Program-made: the position numbers and the translations under genes | In this document: piece by piece, positions 8,914-17,446 of the stretch | How positions within the stretch are numbered: position 1 is the stretch's first letter | How the letters are laid out: each line of letters starts with the position of its first letter | Notes under the pieces: generated by a model | The model's input: the letters and a program-made list of their open reading frames with translations, nothing else | Database searches by the model: none | What the model was told of the DNA's origin: nothing | NCBI GenBank assembly: GCA_938046585.1 | Contig: CALIWR010000014.1 | Coordinates: 1-57,406, forward strand | DNA from: an uncultured Propionibacteriaceae bacterium | Lineage (GTDB): Bacteria; Actinomycetota; Actinomycetes; Propionibacteriales; Propionibacteriaceae | Direction: 5' to 3' | Length of the DNA: 57,406 bases

Positions 8914-10166
8914 GCCACAGTCCTTCGTACCGCGCGGGGCAGGTCGTCGAGGTGCGGCAGCCGGATCGTGGTGACGTTCGACAGGGTCTCCACCCGGAGC
9001 CGCTCCTGCGGCTCGACCCGTACGCAGATCACCCGGGCGTCAACGCTGAGCAGGGTGGCCGCCCGCCGCAGCCGGTCTGCCCGGACCCGGGAGCCGGTGA
9101 CCACGATCACGATCGAGGCGGCCGGTTCCCGGTCCCGGACCATGCGGATGACCTCGGTGACGTGGGTCCGCTGCAGACGTTCGAGTCGGCTCAGCTCGTT
9201 CATGATCCGGTTCGCGGTTAGGCCCGGATGGGCCTCGACATTGGTCACCAGGGCGACCGGGTTCTCTTCCCGGAAGGCCTGCTGGACGAAGGACCCGGCC
9301 ACCGAGACAGCGGTCTCGAAGTCGTCGTCGCTGACGTAGGCGCTGTCGGCCAAGTCGATCGCGACCGCGATCCGTGACTGCCGGGTCTCCTCAAACTGGC
9401 GCACCATCAGCGATCCAGTCTTCGCCGAGGATCGCCAGTGGACGTGGCGTCGGTCGTCGCCTGGCACGTATTCCCGTAGGGCGTGGAAGCTCATATCCGA
9501 GCTGGACAGCTTCTGGGTCGGGTGCCCCTCCAGGTCGTGGACGAAGCCGGTCTGGCGCCCTGGCAGGCTCACGGTCGCCGGGTGGACGAAGAATTCGATG
9601 AGGTCGGTCCATTGCGCATCACGGCCCATCAGGCCGAACGGATCCCCCTGTACGGACTGGGCTGGCCCGATCGTCACCACCGACCGGCGCCGGGTCGGGA
9701 TCACGAAGTCCGCGGCGTGCTGGGCCCCGACCGTCAGCGAGGGCAGGCCCAGCGACGCCAGCTGGTGCCCGATCGGCAGGTTGATGCTCCCCGGCAGGGT
9801 CCGGCGCCGCCCGGCATTGCGGACCAAGATCCGGCCGCTGGCGCGCTGCCCGACCGTGACATGGCTGCCGGGGATCTGCAGGCTGACCTGGAGACGGGGC
9901 CGCCCGATCGTCAGCAGAGCCCCCAGCAGCACCAGCACCAGCCCGGCTAGCCCGGCCACGCGCAATTCCAGCCAGCCCAGCAGCCCACCGGTCAGCAGCA
10001 GACCGGTCGCCACCAGCAGCATCACCCACCCCCGGGGGCGGATCCCAAGCCACCGCGACAGATGCCGGCCGACGGTCACGACATCACTCAGCCGCAGCGG
10101 TTTGACGGGGGCGGGCACCTGCCACTGCGGTTGCGGCGAGGTAGCAGCCGGTGCCGGCAGCGTCAT
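8910..10166 (-). CDS. DUF58 (vWA-like) membrane protein
   Basis: This protein has 418 residues from ATG 10166, which overlaps the moxR stop as ATGA. A longer upstream in-frame extension is rejected because of this coupling. Two hydrophobic segments near residues 45-95 anchor it. The DUF58 signature is the conserved FHALREYVPGDDRRHVHW, followed by KTGSLMVRQFEET. A von Willebrand-A-like fold follows, with IAVAIDLADSA at the metal-site position. DUF58 proteins partner with MoxR AAA+ ATPases, which are thought to act as chaperones or complex-maturation factors. Here the likely client is the surface protein or the transglutaminase-fold protein of the same operon, which is inference. Confidence 0.92.
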   Translation of the reverse strand: MTLPAPAATSPQPQWQVPAPVKPLRLSDVVTVGRHLSRWLGIRPRGWVMLLVATGLLLTGGLLGWLELRVAGLAGLVLVLLGALLTIGRPRLQVSLQIPGSHVTVGQRASGRILVRNAGRRRTLPGSINLPIGHQLASLGLPSLTVGAQHAADFVIPTRRRSVVTIGPAQSVQGDPFGLMGRDAQWTDLIEFFVHPATVSLPGRQTGFVHDLEGHPTQKLSSSDMSFHALREYVPGDDRRHVHWRSSAKTGSLMVRQFEETRQSRIAVAIDLADSAYVSDDDFETAVSVAGSFVQQAFREENPVALVTNVEAHPGLTANRIMNELSRLERLQRTHVTEVIRMVRDREPAASIVIVVTGSRVRADRLRRAATLLSVDARVICVRVEPQERLRVETLSNVTTIRLPHLDDLPRAVRRTVA

Positions 10167-11134
10167 GCAGTGGCCCGTTCCGTGGGCGGCTGTACGGTCG
10201 AAATCACCTGGGTCATCACATCCACCGCGCTTACCCCGTTGAACTCCGACTCCGGGTCGAGCACCATCCGGTGCGCACAACACGGGATGGCGAGGATTTT
10301 GACATCATCGGGCACCACGTAGTGCCGCCCCAGGGAGGCCGCCCAGACCCGGCTGGCCCGGGCCAGCGCCAGCCCGCCGCGGATCGACACCCCGAGCCGG
10401 ACATCCGCGGCGGTCCGGGTAGCCTCCACCAGCCGCGCGATGTAATCCATCACCGACGGCTCGATATGCACCGCCTGGCCGAGCTGCGCCATCTCCGACA
10501 TCGCCGAGGTGGTGATGACCGGGGCCAGCGCCGCCGACTGTGGCCGGGAGCCGCCGCTGGTCAGGATCCGCAGCGAGGTGGCCCGGTCGGGGTAGCCGAG
10601 GGTGGTTTTCATCAGGAACCGGTCCAGCTGGGCCTCTGGCAGCCGGTAGGTGCCGGCCTGCTCGATCGGGTTCTGGGTGGCGATCACCATGAACGGCGAG
10701 CCGACCTCGTACGAGACCCCGTCCACCGTAACCCGATGCTCCTCCATCACCTCGAGCAGCGCCGACTGGGTCTTCGGTGAGGCCCGGTTGATCTCGTCGG
10801 CCAGCACCACCGAGGCGAAGATTGGGCCCCGGTGGAATTCAAATTCGCTGGTCTGCTGGTCGTAGATGGTGACCCCGGTGACGTCGCTAGGCAGCAAGTC
10901 GGGGGTGAACTGGATCCGGCTGTGGGTGCCCTGGACGGTCTGGGCCATAGACCGGGCCAGGGTGGTCTTGCCGGTGCCGGGGTAGTCCTCCAGCAGCAGG
11001 TGCCCCTCGGCCAGCATGCAGGTCACGGCGAGCCGGATCGCCTCAGTCTTGCCCAGGATCGCACGCTCCACGTTACGGACCACCGAAGCAAAGGTGTCAG
11101 AGAACCAGCGGGCCTGGTCTGGCGTCATGGGCAT
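10163..11134 (-). CDS. MoxR-family AAA+ ATPase
   Basis: This is a 323-residue MoxR-type AAA+ ATPase. Walker A is YPGTGKTTLA (Lys56), Walker B is VVLADEINRA (Asp113, Glu114), sensor 1 is ATQNP, and the MoxR-typical GTYRLPEAQLDRFLM follows. These cytoplasmic ATPases work with vWA/DUF58 proteins in assembling or activating other complexes. It begins the tightly coupled run moxR-DUF58-transglutaminase-RDD/FHA. The giant surface-protein gene ends 61 bases upstream, so cotranscription from 19639 down to 4976 is likely. The start is MPMTPDQ. A second ATG two codons later is possible. Confidence 0.95.
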   Translation of the reverse strand: MPMTPDQARWFSDTFASVVRNVERAILGKTEAIRLAVTCMLAEGHLLLEDYPGTGKTTLARSMAQTVQGTHSRIQFTPDLLPSDVTGVTIYDQQTSEFEFHRGPIFASVVLADEINRASPKTQSALLEVMEEHRVTVDGVSYEVGSPFMVIATQNPIEQAGTYRLPEAQLDRFLMKTTLGYPDRATSLRILTSGGSRPQSAALAPVITTSAMSEMAQLGQAVHIEPSVMDYIARLVEATRTAADVRLGVSIRGGLALARASRVWAASLGRHYVVPDDVKILAIPCCAHRMVLDPESEFNGVSAVDVMTQVISTVQPPTERATA

Positions 11135-11195
11135 GACAGATGGTGTCCTTCCGGGATGGCCTGATCAGTGATACACGTCGTCTGGCTCCGGCCGA

Positions 11196-14100
11196 TCACG
11201 ATGGAGCCGGGTACCTGGTGATGAAGTCCTCCTTGCTGGCCTCAGAGCGACAGGTCACCACGATTGAACTGCCCGATGGAACACTCGGCGGGGCATCCAT
11301 CTTGATGTTATACCCGTATCCGAGATCCTCCTTGAGGTCTTCCCTGTACGAGTTCGGGCCGAGCACGGTCCGACCGTTGTGGGTCATCGAGCACTTCACC
11401 TGATCGGTATGGACCATCCGGAGGGTGAGGATCGCGCTCTGTCTGTCCCAGGTCAGGGTAGCTATCGGCGGCAAGTCCAGCTCCTGGGAGGAGACCTCCT
11501 GTCCGGTGTCTTTTCGCTTCAGATAGACCCGCAGTTTGCCGCCCTTTTGATTCGAGATGTCATTCACCGTGATGGTCTGCCCAGACTGGACCGGCTTATG
11601 GCCGTCCGGCATCACATAGAACATCTCCAGATCCTCAGGTCGGTTGCCATTCATCTCGCCCGGCAGATCGACTTTGACATGGGCCGTGTAGTAGCTGCCG
11701 TTGGAATAGGGACGGCTGACGATCGTGGCCTGCGGGGGCATCGGGTTCCCGTGGGGGATCACCGGGTCGGAGGCGCTGGGGGGTCCGACCTTGTCGACGG
11801 CGATGGGGACCACGGTTACCGTCCAGGTCTCGGTGGCATCATTCGGCTTCTTGGTCTCGATCGTCTGGTCCAGCCCACCATCGGAGGTCGGGGAATACCG
11901 GGTTGGTCCCACCGTGGCGCCCTTATTGCTTCTCATGGTGACGTCCCATTCGGTGACCGCCTTGTTCTTGGTCTCCGCCGGCGGGGCGGTGACCCGGATC
12001 TTGCGATCCAGCGCGGTGGCCTTGGGGCGCTCTGTCCCGACCGGGGCGCCGAAGGTCTGTACGGCCTGGGACACCGCCGGCGGGTCGGAAGGCCCGGCCA
12101 CATTCACGGCCCGAACCAGCACATAGTACGTGGTGAACTCGAGACGATCGAAGGCGAAATCAATCCGCCCGGCCCGGGCCTGCTCCACCCGGTCCGGCTG
12201 CTTTTCCAGGTCGATAGTGGGGCTCTTCGACAGGTGGATGTGGTACGCAGTGATCGGCGCCCCCCCGTTCTGGGCGTCCGCGGTCGCAGTGAAACTCCCC
12301 GTCAGCGAACCCTGGTCAGTCTTGCCTCCGTCCTGCACGGTTAGGGCGGTCGGCGACTGCGGCGGCTGGGACGGAACCCCGACCCCGGCCTCAGACGAGT
12401 CGGAGGTCCCAGCCGCATTAGTGGCCGCGACCCGGAAGGCGTACTGGCGCCCATTGGTCAGGCCCACCCAGTCGTACGAGGTCTGCCCGGCGGGAATCAC
12501 TTTACTCGCCCCACCCTCCAGCAGCAGGGTGTAATCCGTCAACGGGGTCCCGCGATTGGCGGGCGGGTCCCAGGTGATCCGCAGCTGGCCGCCCTGCCGT
12601 CCCGGGATGCGCTCCACCCGGGGGGGATTCGGTTTTTCCGGACGGACATTCGGGACCATCGCAGCCGATGCCGCCGACGGCTGGCTCGGCCCGACCTCGT
12701 TCACCGCGACCACCGTGGCGGTGTAGGAGACCCCGTTACGCAGCCCGGTCGCCGTACAGGTGGTGGTCGGGCAGTCCACGCTCACCGTGTGCTCGTCGGC
12801 CCCGCGCGCGGTCAACACGTACTTCTGGATCGGCAGCCCGTTGTCGAGCGACGAGGTCCAGGTAACGGTGAAGGCCCCGTCCCCGACCGACACCTGCCGC
12901 GGCGTCCCAGGCGGGGTCGGCTTGCCTTTCACGTTCAAGGTGAGGCGACCGTCGACATTGCGGTCCGGGTCCTTGGTCGCATCCATCACCGTATAGCGAA
13001 TCCGCATCGTCCCGACAAAGTCCGGCCCTGGGGTGACCGAAACCTGCCCACCCTCGGCCCGGACATTGGAGGCGGTCCCAAGCTCGACCACCGCCTGGGT
13101 GACGGTGAGTTGCCCGCCGAGCGCCGAAGAATCGTTGGCCAGCACATTCACCTGGGTCGGGCGGCCCTGGACGGCGTCGGCCGAGTCATCGACGACCACG
13201 GTCTTCGGCTTGGTGGTGGGCAGCACCACCACGGTCACCGAGATGTCGCTCCAGGCGTCGCGCAGATCGGTGACCCGCCCGGTCATCACCACCCGGGTGC
13301 CCTTCGGCACGTCGACATTAGCCGAGGCGGTCACGATCGAACCCTGGGTGGAGATGTTCACCCCCGCCGGCTTGCCGTTGGGGAAGTCGAAGTGACCGAA
13401 GACGAACCGGTCCCCCTGCCGGTCGGTGACGTATGACTCGAGGTTCTGCTGTACCGGCGCATCACCGGCGCCCACCTTGATCTCGATCGGCGGCGCGATC
13501 GGCGGGGTATTCACCTGGTTCGACGGCCCGGACGGGTCCTCGCCGGGGCGCACCGGGCGCGGCAACACCTTGATCGGAATCGTGATCGTCGCCTGCCGGG
13601 GATCGGTGTCGGCCTCCTCCACCACCTCGAAGGTGATCGCGGCCGGCCCGGCATAGGTAGCCTCGGTGCGGAAACTAACCTCGGCGTACGAGACCCGGCT
13701 GCCGGTATTGCCCGGAGCCCCGATCACCTTGTCAGCCGACGACACCTGGACCCGGCGGCCCCGGGTGCCCTGGACGTATTCGGCGACCGCGATCGTCAGC
13801 GGATCCCCGGCGGTGACGGTCAACTGGGTGGCGGGATCCTTCAAGGTCGGGACCGCATCATCCTTGCCGGGTATGGTGACCAGCCCGTAGCTGACCAGCC
13901 CGTCGGCGTCGGTCACCTGGTAGCGCACCGTCCGCAGCCGGGGACCGATCGGAACCCGCAGCTGCGGGCCGTCCGGGGTCTGGATCACCTCGGCCATCGG
14001 CAGGCCCTGCGGGTCGTACGACGGCACGCTCAGCTTCAGCTGGGACCGGGGCCCGTCCGGGTCGTAGTCGTTAGCCAAGACCGGAACATCGACCGAATCC

Positions 14101-17100
14101 TGCTGGAACACCTTGCGGGCCTCGACCTGGTCATCGTTCACGACCGGTGCCTGCAGCGGCGCGTCGGGGTCAGCAATGACCGTGATGTTGCCGCTAGCCC
14201 GCGCCCCGCGGGCGTCGGCGACCAGATATGTACCGAAGACCGTCGACTTCTCGCTCGGGACGTTAATCTCGACCGCCGAGCCGTCGACTACTTTCGCCGG
14301 GACCGGCATCGTCAGGTACGGATCCGGGCCCCACGACAACCGGTCGCCGTCGAGGTCGTAGTCGTTGGCCATCGGGCGGATGTAGGCGGTCCGCCCCGGG
14401 CGGGTCTTGACGACATCATCGACCGTGGTCGGATCATTGTTGATGATGGCCCCGTCGGCTACCCCGACCCGGATCTCACCGACCGCCCGGGCGCCGAACT
14501 TATCGATCACAGTGTACGTGAACGCGTCGGTGCCTCTCTCTTCTGGGAAGGCCTCGTACTCCAGCCAACTGGCCCCGACCGAGACTACTCGGCCCCGGCG
14601 GGGCCCGTCACTGAGGCCGACCAGCCGGACCGCGTCCCCGTTCGGGTCGATGTTCTGGATCGGGATCGGGATCCGGACCGTGGTCCCGGCGATCGCCCGG
14701 CCGGTGACCGGCAACGGCCGCGGCGGCTGGTTGGCGATATCAGGTGAGATCACGTTGAAACGGACCTGCGCCGAGGCGGTCCGGCCCAGGCTGTCACGGA
14801 TCTGGTAGGTCGCGGTCACCAGCCCCGGAACGGCCGGTGCCAGGAACCGGATCTGGTCGCGGTCCACCCAGGCGTTGGACGGGCCGTCGACCAGCTTCGG
14901 GTCCAGGCTCAGGTCCAGCCCGGCCGGGGAATGGTCGTTGGTCATCGGCCGTACCGTCACCGCGTCGCCGGCCCGGACGTTGACATCGTCGACTGCCGCG
15001 ACCGGGCGTTCCTCGCCGATCGGGTTCGAGGCCATCACCACGATCGTCCCGGGGACTGCCTCGTGGTACCCGTCGGAGACCAGATAGGTGATGGTCACCG
15101 GATCGGACGAGGCTGTGATCTCCTTGATCGTGAGCAGGTGCCGGTCGCGCATCTCGACCGACAGGCCACTGGCCTTGATCGACTGGATCACCAGCACGTC
15201 ACCGTCGGGGTCCTCGTCGTTGAGGAGCGGGTCGATCGTGACCGAGCCGCCGTGGGTCAGCAGCGCCACATCCCGGGCCGCGATCGGCGGCTGGTTCGGG
15301 CCGCTGCGGTCGGACACGTCCACCCGTACTAGCCCGGACGAGGTCGGGCCGTTGGTGACCTTGTACACCAGGTAGTAGGTGCCGGGCGCAGTGGCTTTGA
15401 ACCGGAAACTGCGCGACTGGTAGTCAACAGTCCGGCTGGCGTTCTGCCCTGTCGGTTCCTCCACTGTCGCCAGCGACAAGTTGGCGCCGACATCGTTAAG
15501 CAGCGGCCGGATCTCGATCTCCTGGTTGGTGGTCGCGGTCGCGAAGTCACCGTTGGCCAGTGGCGCCACATCCTGGGGTTTGCGTACATCCAGGGTCACC
15601 ACGCCGGTTACGGGGGCGCCGGAGCCGTCCGAAACGGTGACTTGGACGGTCTTGATCCCGGTGGTCTTGTTGACGTCGGTGAAGGTGAGGCTGCCGTCGG
15701 GGGTGAACGAGACCTCATCGTCGCTCTTAGCCAGGGCCGCGTTCTGCAGGACCAAGTCGTCGCCGTCGGGATCGCGCCAGTCGAGCAGGGTCCGGATCTG
15801 GGTCTGCTGCCCAGCCGCGACCTTGATCGGGTCGCTGCGGAACTGGCGCGGCGGCTGGTTGGCCGCCTTCTGGTCGCCGGATTCCAGGGTCAGCCGGACT
15901 GTGGCCGGGGCCGAAGTCCCGCCCCGGCCGTCGCTGACCCGGTACGTGAAGGTCCGGCTCCCGGACAGGCCCGGCGCCACCGTGACCTGGATCCCGGTCC
16001 CGCCCCTGATCACGGCCAGGGTGACGCCTTCGCCGGCGTTCGCCGGAGGCAGGATCGTGAGCACATCACCATCGGGGTCGGAGTCGTTGTCCAACACCGG
16101 CAAAACGGTCGAGCGGCCCTCCCGGGCCAGCAGGTCATCGTTGCCGGCGGTAGGTGGCCGATTCTGTTTCGTCCGGTCCGGGTCGACCTTGACCGGGTCG
16201 TCGTTGGGGTCAGTCTGTTTGGTGGTGGTGTCGGCCGGGGAGACCCGTTCCCAGTCGGTGATCTTGCGCATCCCGTCGTTGACCAGCCAGATGATCCCGG
16301 TCACCGAGTCGTTGAGGATCACCGTGTTCCGGTTCACCCGCGGCACTGCCTCGGCGCCGGCCGGCAGGTCGGGGATCTCCTGGATCGTCGGCTGCTGGTC
16401 TGCGCAGACGGTGGCGAGCCGGGAGCCCACCACGGCGTACGCGCAAGGGCCGACCGCGACCGGGCGCTGGACGACGCCCTCGGGCATCGGCCCAGACAGC
16501 GACAGGACCTGCTTCGGTGCCACCCCGACCAGCCCCCGGGGCGTCGCGACTAGGGCCCGCAGCTGGCCGTCCATCAGCGGTGACTCCGGGATCGGGCTGG
16601 CGAGATGAGCCTTCGAGCCCATCGGCATGGTGATCGCCTGGTCGAGGCCCTCGAACCAAATCGACTGCTTAGTCCGATCCAGCACCACGGCCTGGTCCCC
16701 GACCGCGCTCAACTCGACATCGGCCACCTTGGCGTCTAGCTGCAGCGGCACCGGGGTCCGTACCGGGGTACTGCCGGACAGCCGTACCAGCTCGGAGGTG
16801 GTCAGCGACAGGCCAATCAGGTGACCGTCGGAGGTCACCGTGACCAGGGCATTCTCACCGAGGTCGAGCAGCGCTTTTTCCTTGTTGAAGTCGCGGGCCA
16901 GCATCTGCGCCGCGTCGCCGAACCAGACCGCGCCGTTGGTCCGGCTGATCACGGCGATCTTGCCGGCGTTCAGCGCCAAGTCACCGGCAGCCGGCAGCGA
17001 GACCACCGAGCCCATCCGCCCGGTCGCCGGGTCGAATGACTGGATCTGGTTTGAGGAGCGGCTGCGGACCACGATGGTCCGTCCCTCCTGGAGCACGTCC

Positions 17101-17339
17101 AGGTTGCCGTCGGGGACCCGGGTAGCGGTGGCGAGGTCCTTGATCGAGGTGTTGACCATGCCAAGCAGGGCCCGGTCCTGCTTCACCGCGAAGATCGTCC
17201 CGTCGTGCAGCCGCAGGTCGGCCACGCTGTAGCCGGGCACCGCGACGGCTGACACCACCAAGGCCCCTACCAACAGCGCAACCAGTCCGCCGGCCCAGGT
17301 ACGACGAACCAACCGTGGTACCCGAATCCGAACGCCCAA
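11196..17339 (-). CDS. giant surface protein: beta-propeller-like, Ig/cadherin-like and FN3 modules
   Basis: The protein has 2047 residues. A short basic N-terminus and one hydrophobic segment (about 15-38) form a signal anchor. Residues about 40-390 look like a repeat-built beta domain, possibly a propeller. From about 391 to 1470 there are roughly eleven Ig/cadherin-like modules recognisable by linkers such as NRPPTAGNDD, NQPPIAARD, ERPVAAVDD and NNDPTTVDD, several with DxDxDGD-type calcium motifs (NDSDPDGD, NDYDLDGD). Three or four fibronectin III modules follow (about 1471-1760), then a C-terminal region. No LPXTG motif or C-terminal anchor is visible. The start is TTG, with AGGAGG five bases upstream. 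It lies between an FHA gene and moxR and is probably the structural product of this cluster. Confidence 0.9.
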   Translation of the reverse strand: MGVRIRVPRLVRRTWAGGLVALLVGALVVSAVAVPGYSVADLRLHDGTIFAVKQDRALLGMVNTSIKDLATATRVPDGNLDVLQEGRTIVVRSRSSNQIQSFDPATGRMGSVVSLPAAGDLALNAGKIAVISRTNGAVWFGDAAQMLARDFNKEKALLDLGENALVTVTSDGHLIGLSLTTSELVRLSGSTPVRTPVPLQLDAKVADVELSAVGDQAVVLDRTKQSIWFEGLDQAITMPMGSKAHLASPIPESPLMDGQLRALVATPRGLVGVAPKQVLSLSGPMPEGVVQRPVAVGPCAYAVVGSRLATVCADQQPTIQEIPDLPAGAEAVPRVNRNTVILNDSVTGIIWLVNDGMRKITDWERVSPADTTTKQTDPNDDPVKVDPDRTKQNRPPTAGNDDLLAREGRSTVLPVLDNDSDPDGDVLTILPPANAGEGVTLAVIRGGTGIQVTVAPGLSGSRTFTYRVSDGRGGTSAPATVRLTLESGDQKAANQPPRQFRSDPIKVAAGQQTQIRTLLDWRDPDGDDLVLQNAALAKSDDEVSFTPDGSLTFTDVNKTTGIKTVQVTVSDGSGAPVTGVVTLDVRKPQDVAPLANGDFATATTNQEIEIRPLLNDVGANLSLATVEEPTGQNASRTVDYQSRSFRFKATAPGTYYLVYKVTNGPTSSGLVRVDVSDRSGPNQPPIAARDVALLTHGGSVTIDPLLNDEDPDGDVLVIQSIKASGLSVEMRDRHLLTIKEITASSDPVTITYLVSDGYHEAVPGTIVVMASNPIGEERPVAAVDDVNVRAGDAVTVRPMTNDHSPAGLDLSLDPKLVDGPSNAWVDRDQIRFLAPAVPGLVTATYQIRDSLGRTASAQVRFNVISPDIANQPPRPLPVTGRAIAGTTVRIPIPIQNIDPNGDAVRLVGLSDGPRRGRVVSVGASWLEYEAFPEERGTDAFTYTVIDKFGARAVGEIRVGVADGAIINNDPTTVDDVVKTRPGRTAYIRPMANDYDLDGDRLSWGPDPYLTMPVPAKVVDGSAVEINVPSEKSTVFGTYLVADARGARASGNITVIADPDAPLQAPVVNDDQVEARKVFQQDSVDVPVLANDYDPDGPRSQLKLSVPSYDPQGLPMAEVIQTPDGPQLRVPIGPRLRTVRYQVTDADGLVSYGLVTIPGKDDAVPTLKDPATQLTVTAGDPLTIAVAEYVQGTRGRRVQVSSADKVIGAPGNTGSRVSYAEVSFRTEATYAGPAAITFEVVEEADTDPRQATITIPIKVLPRPVRPGEDPSGPSNQVNTPPIAPPIEIKVGAGDAPVQQNLESYVTDRQGDRFVFGHFDFPNGKPAGVNISTQGSIVTASANVDVPKGTRVVMTGRVTDLRDAWSDISVTVVVLPTTKPKTVVVDDSADAVQGRPTQVNVLANDSSALGGQLTVTQAVVELGTASNVRAEGGQVSVTPGPDFVGTMRIRYTVMDATKDPDRNVDGRLTLNVKGKPTPPGTPRQVSVGDGAFTVTWTSSLDNGLPIQKYVLTARGADEHTVSVDCPTTTCTATGLRNGVSYTATVVAVNEVGPSQPSAASAAMVPNVRPEKPNPPRVERIPGRQGGQLRITWDPPANRGTPLTDYTLLLEGGASKVIPAGQTSYDWVGLTNGRQYAFRVAATNAAGTSDSSEAGVGVPSQPPQSPTALTVQDGGKTDQGSLTGSFTATADAQNGGAPITAYHIHLSKSPTIDLEKQPDRVEQARAGRIDFAFDRLEFTTYYVLVRAVNVAGPSDPPAVSQAVQTFGAPVGTERPKATALDRKIRVTAPPAETKNKAVTEWDVTMRSNKGATVGPTRYSPTSDGGLDQTIETKKPNDATETWTVTVVPIAVDKVGPPSASDPVIPHGNPMPPQATIVSRPYSNGSYYTAHVKVDLPGEMNGNRPEDLEMFYVMPDGHKPVQSGQTITVNDISNQKGGKLRVYLKRKDTGQEVSSQELDLPPIATLTWDRQSAILTLRMVHTDQVKCSMTHNGRTVLGPNSYREDLKEDLGYGYNIKMDAPPSVPSGSSIVVTCRSEASKEDFITRYPAPS

Positions 17340-17446
17340 AGCAACCTCCTGTCCCCCGACCGTGTTCCCGTCGCCGGGAGAACACCATCGCGACCTAGTG
17401 TCTCGTAGGTAGGCCGGGCAGGGCGAACCGGGACCCAGTCAGCGTG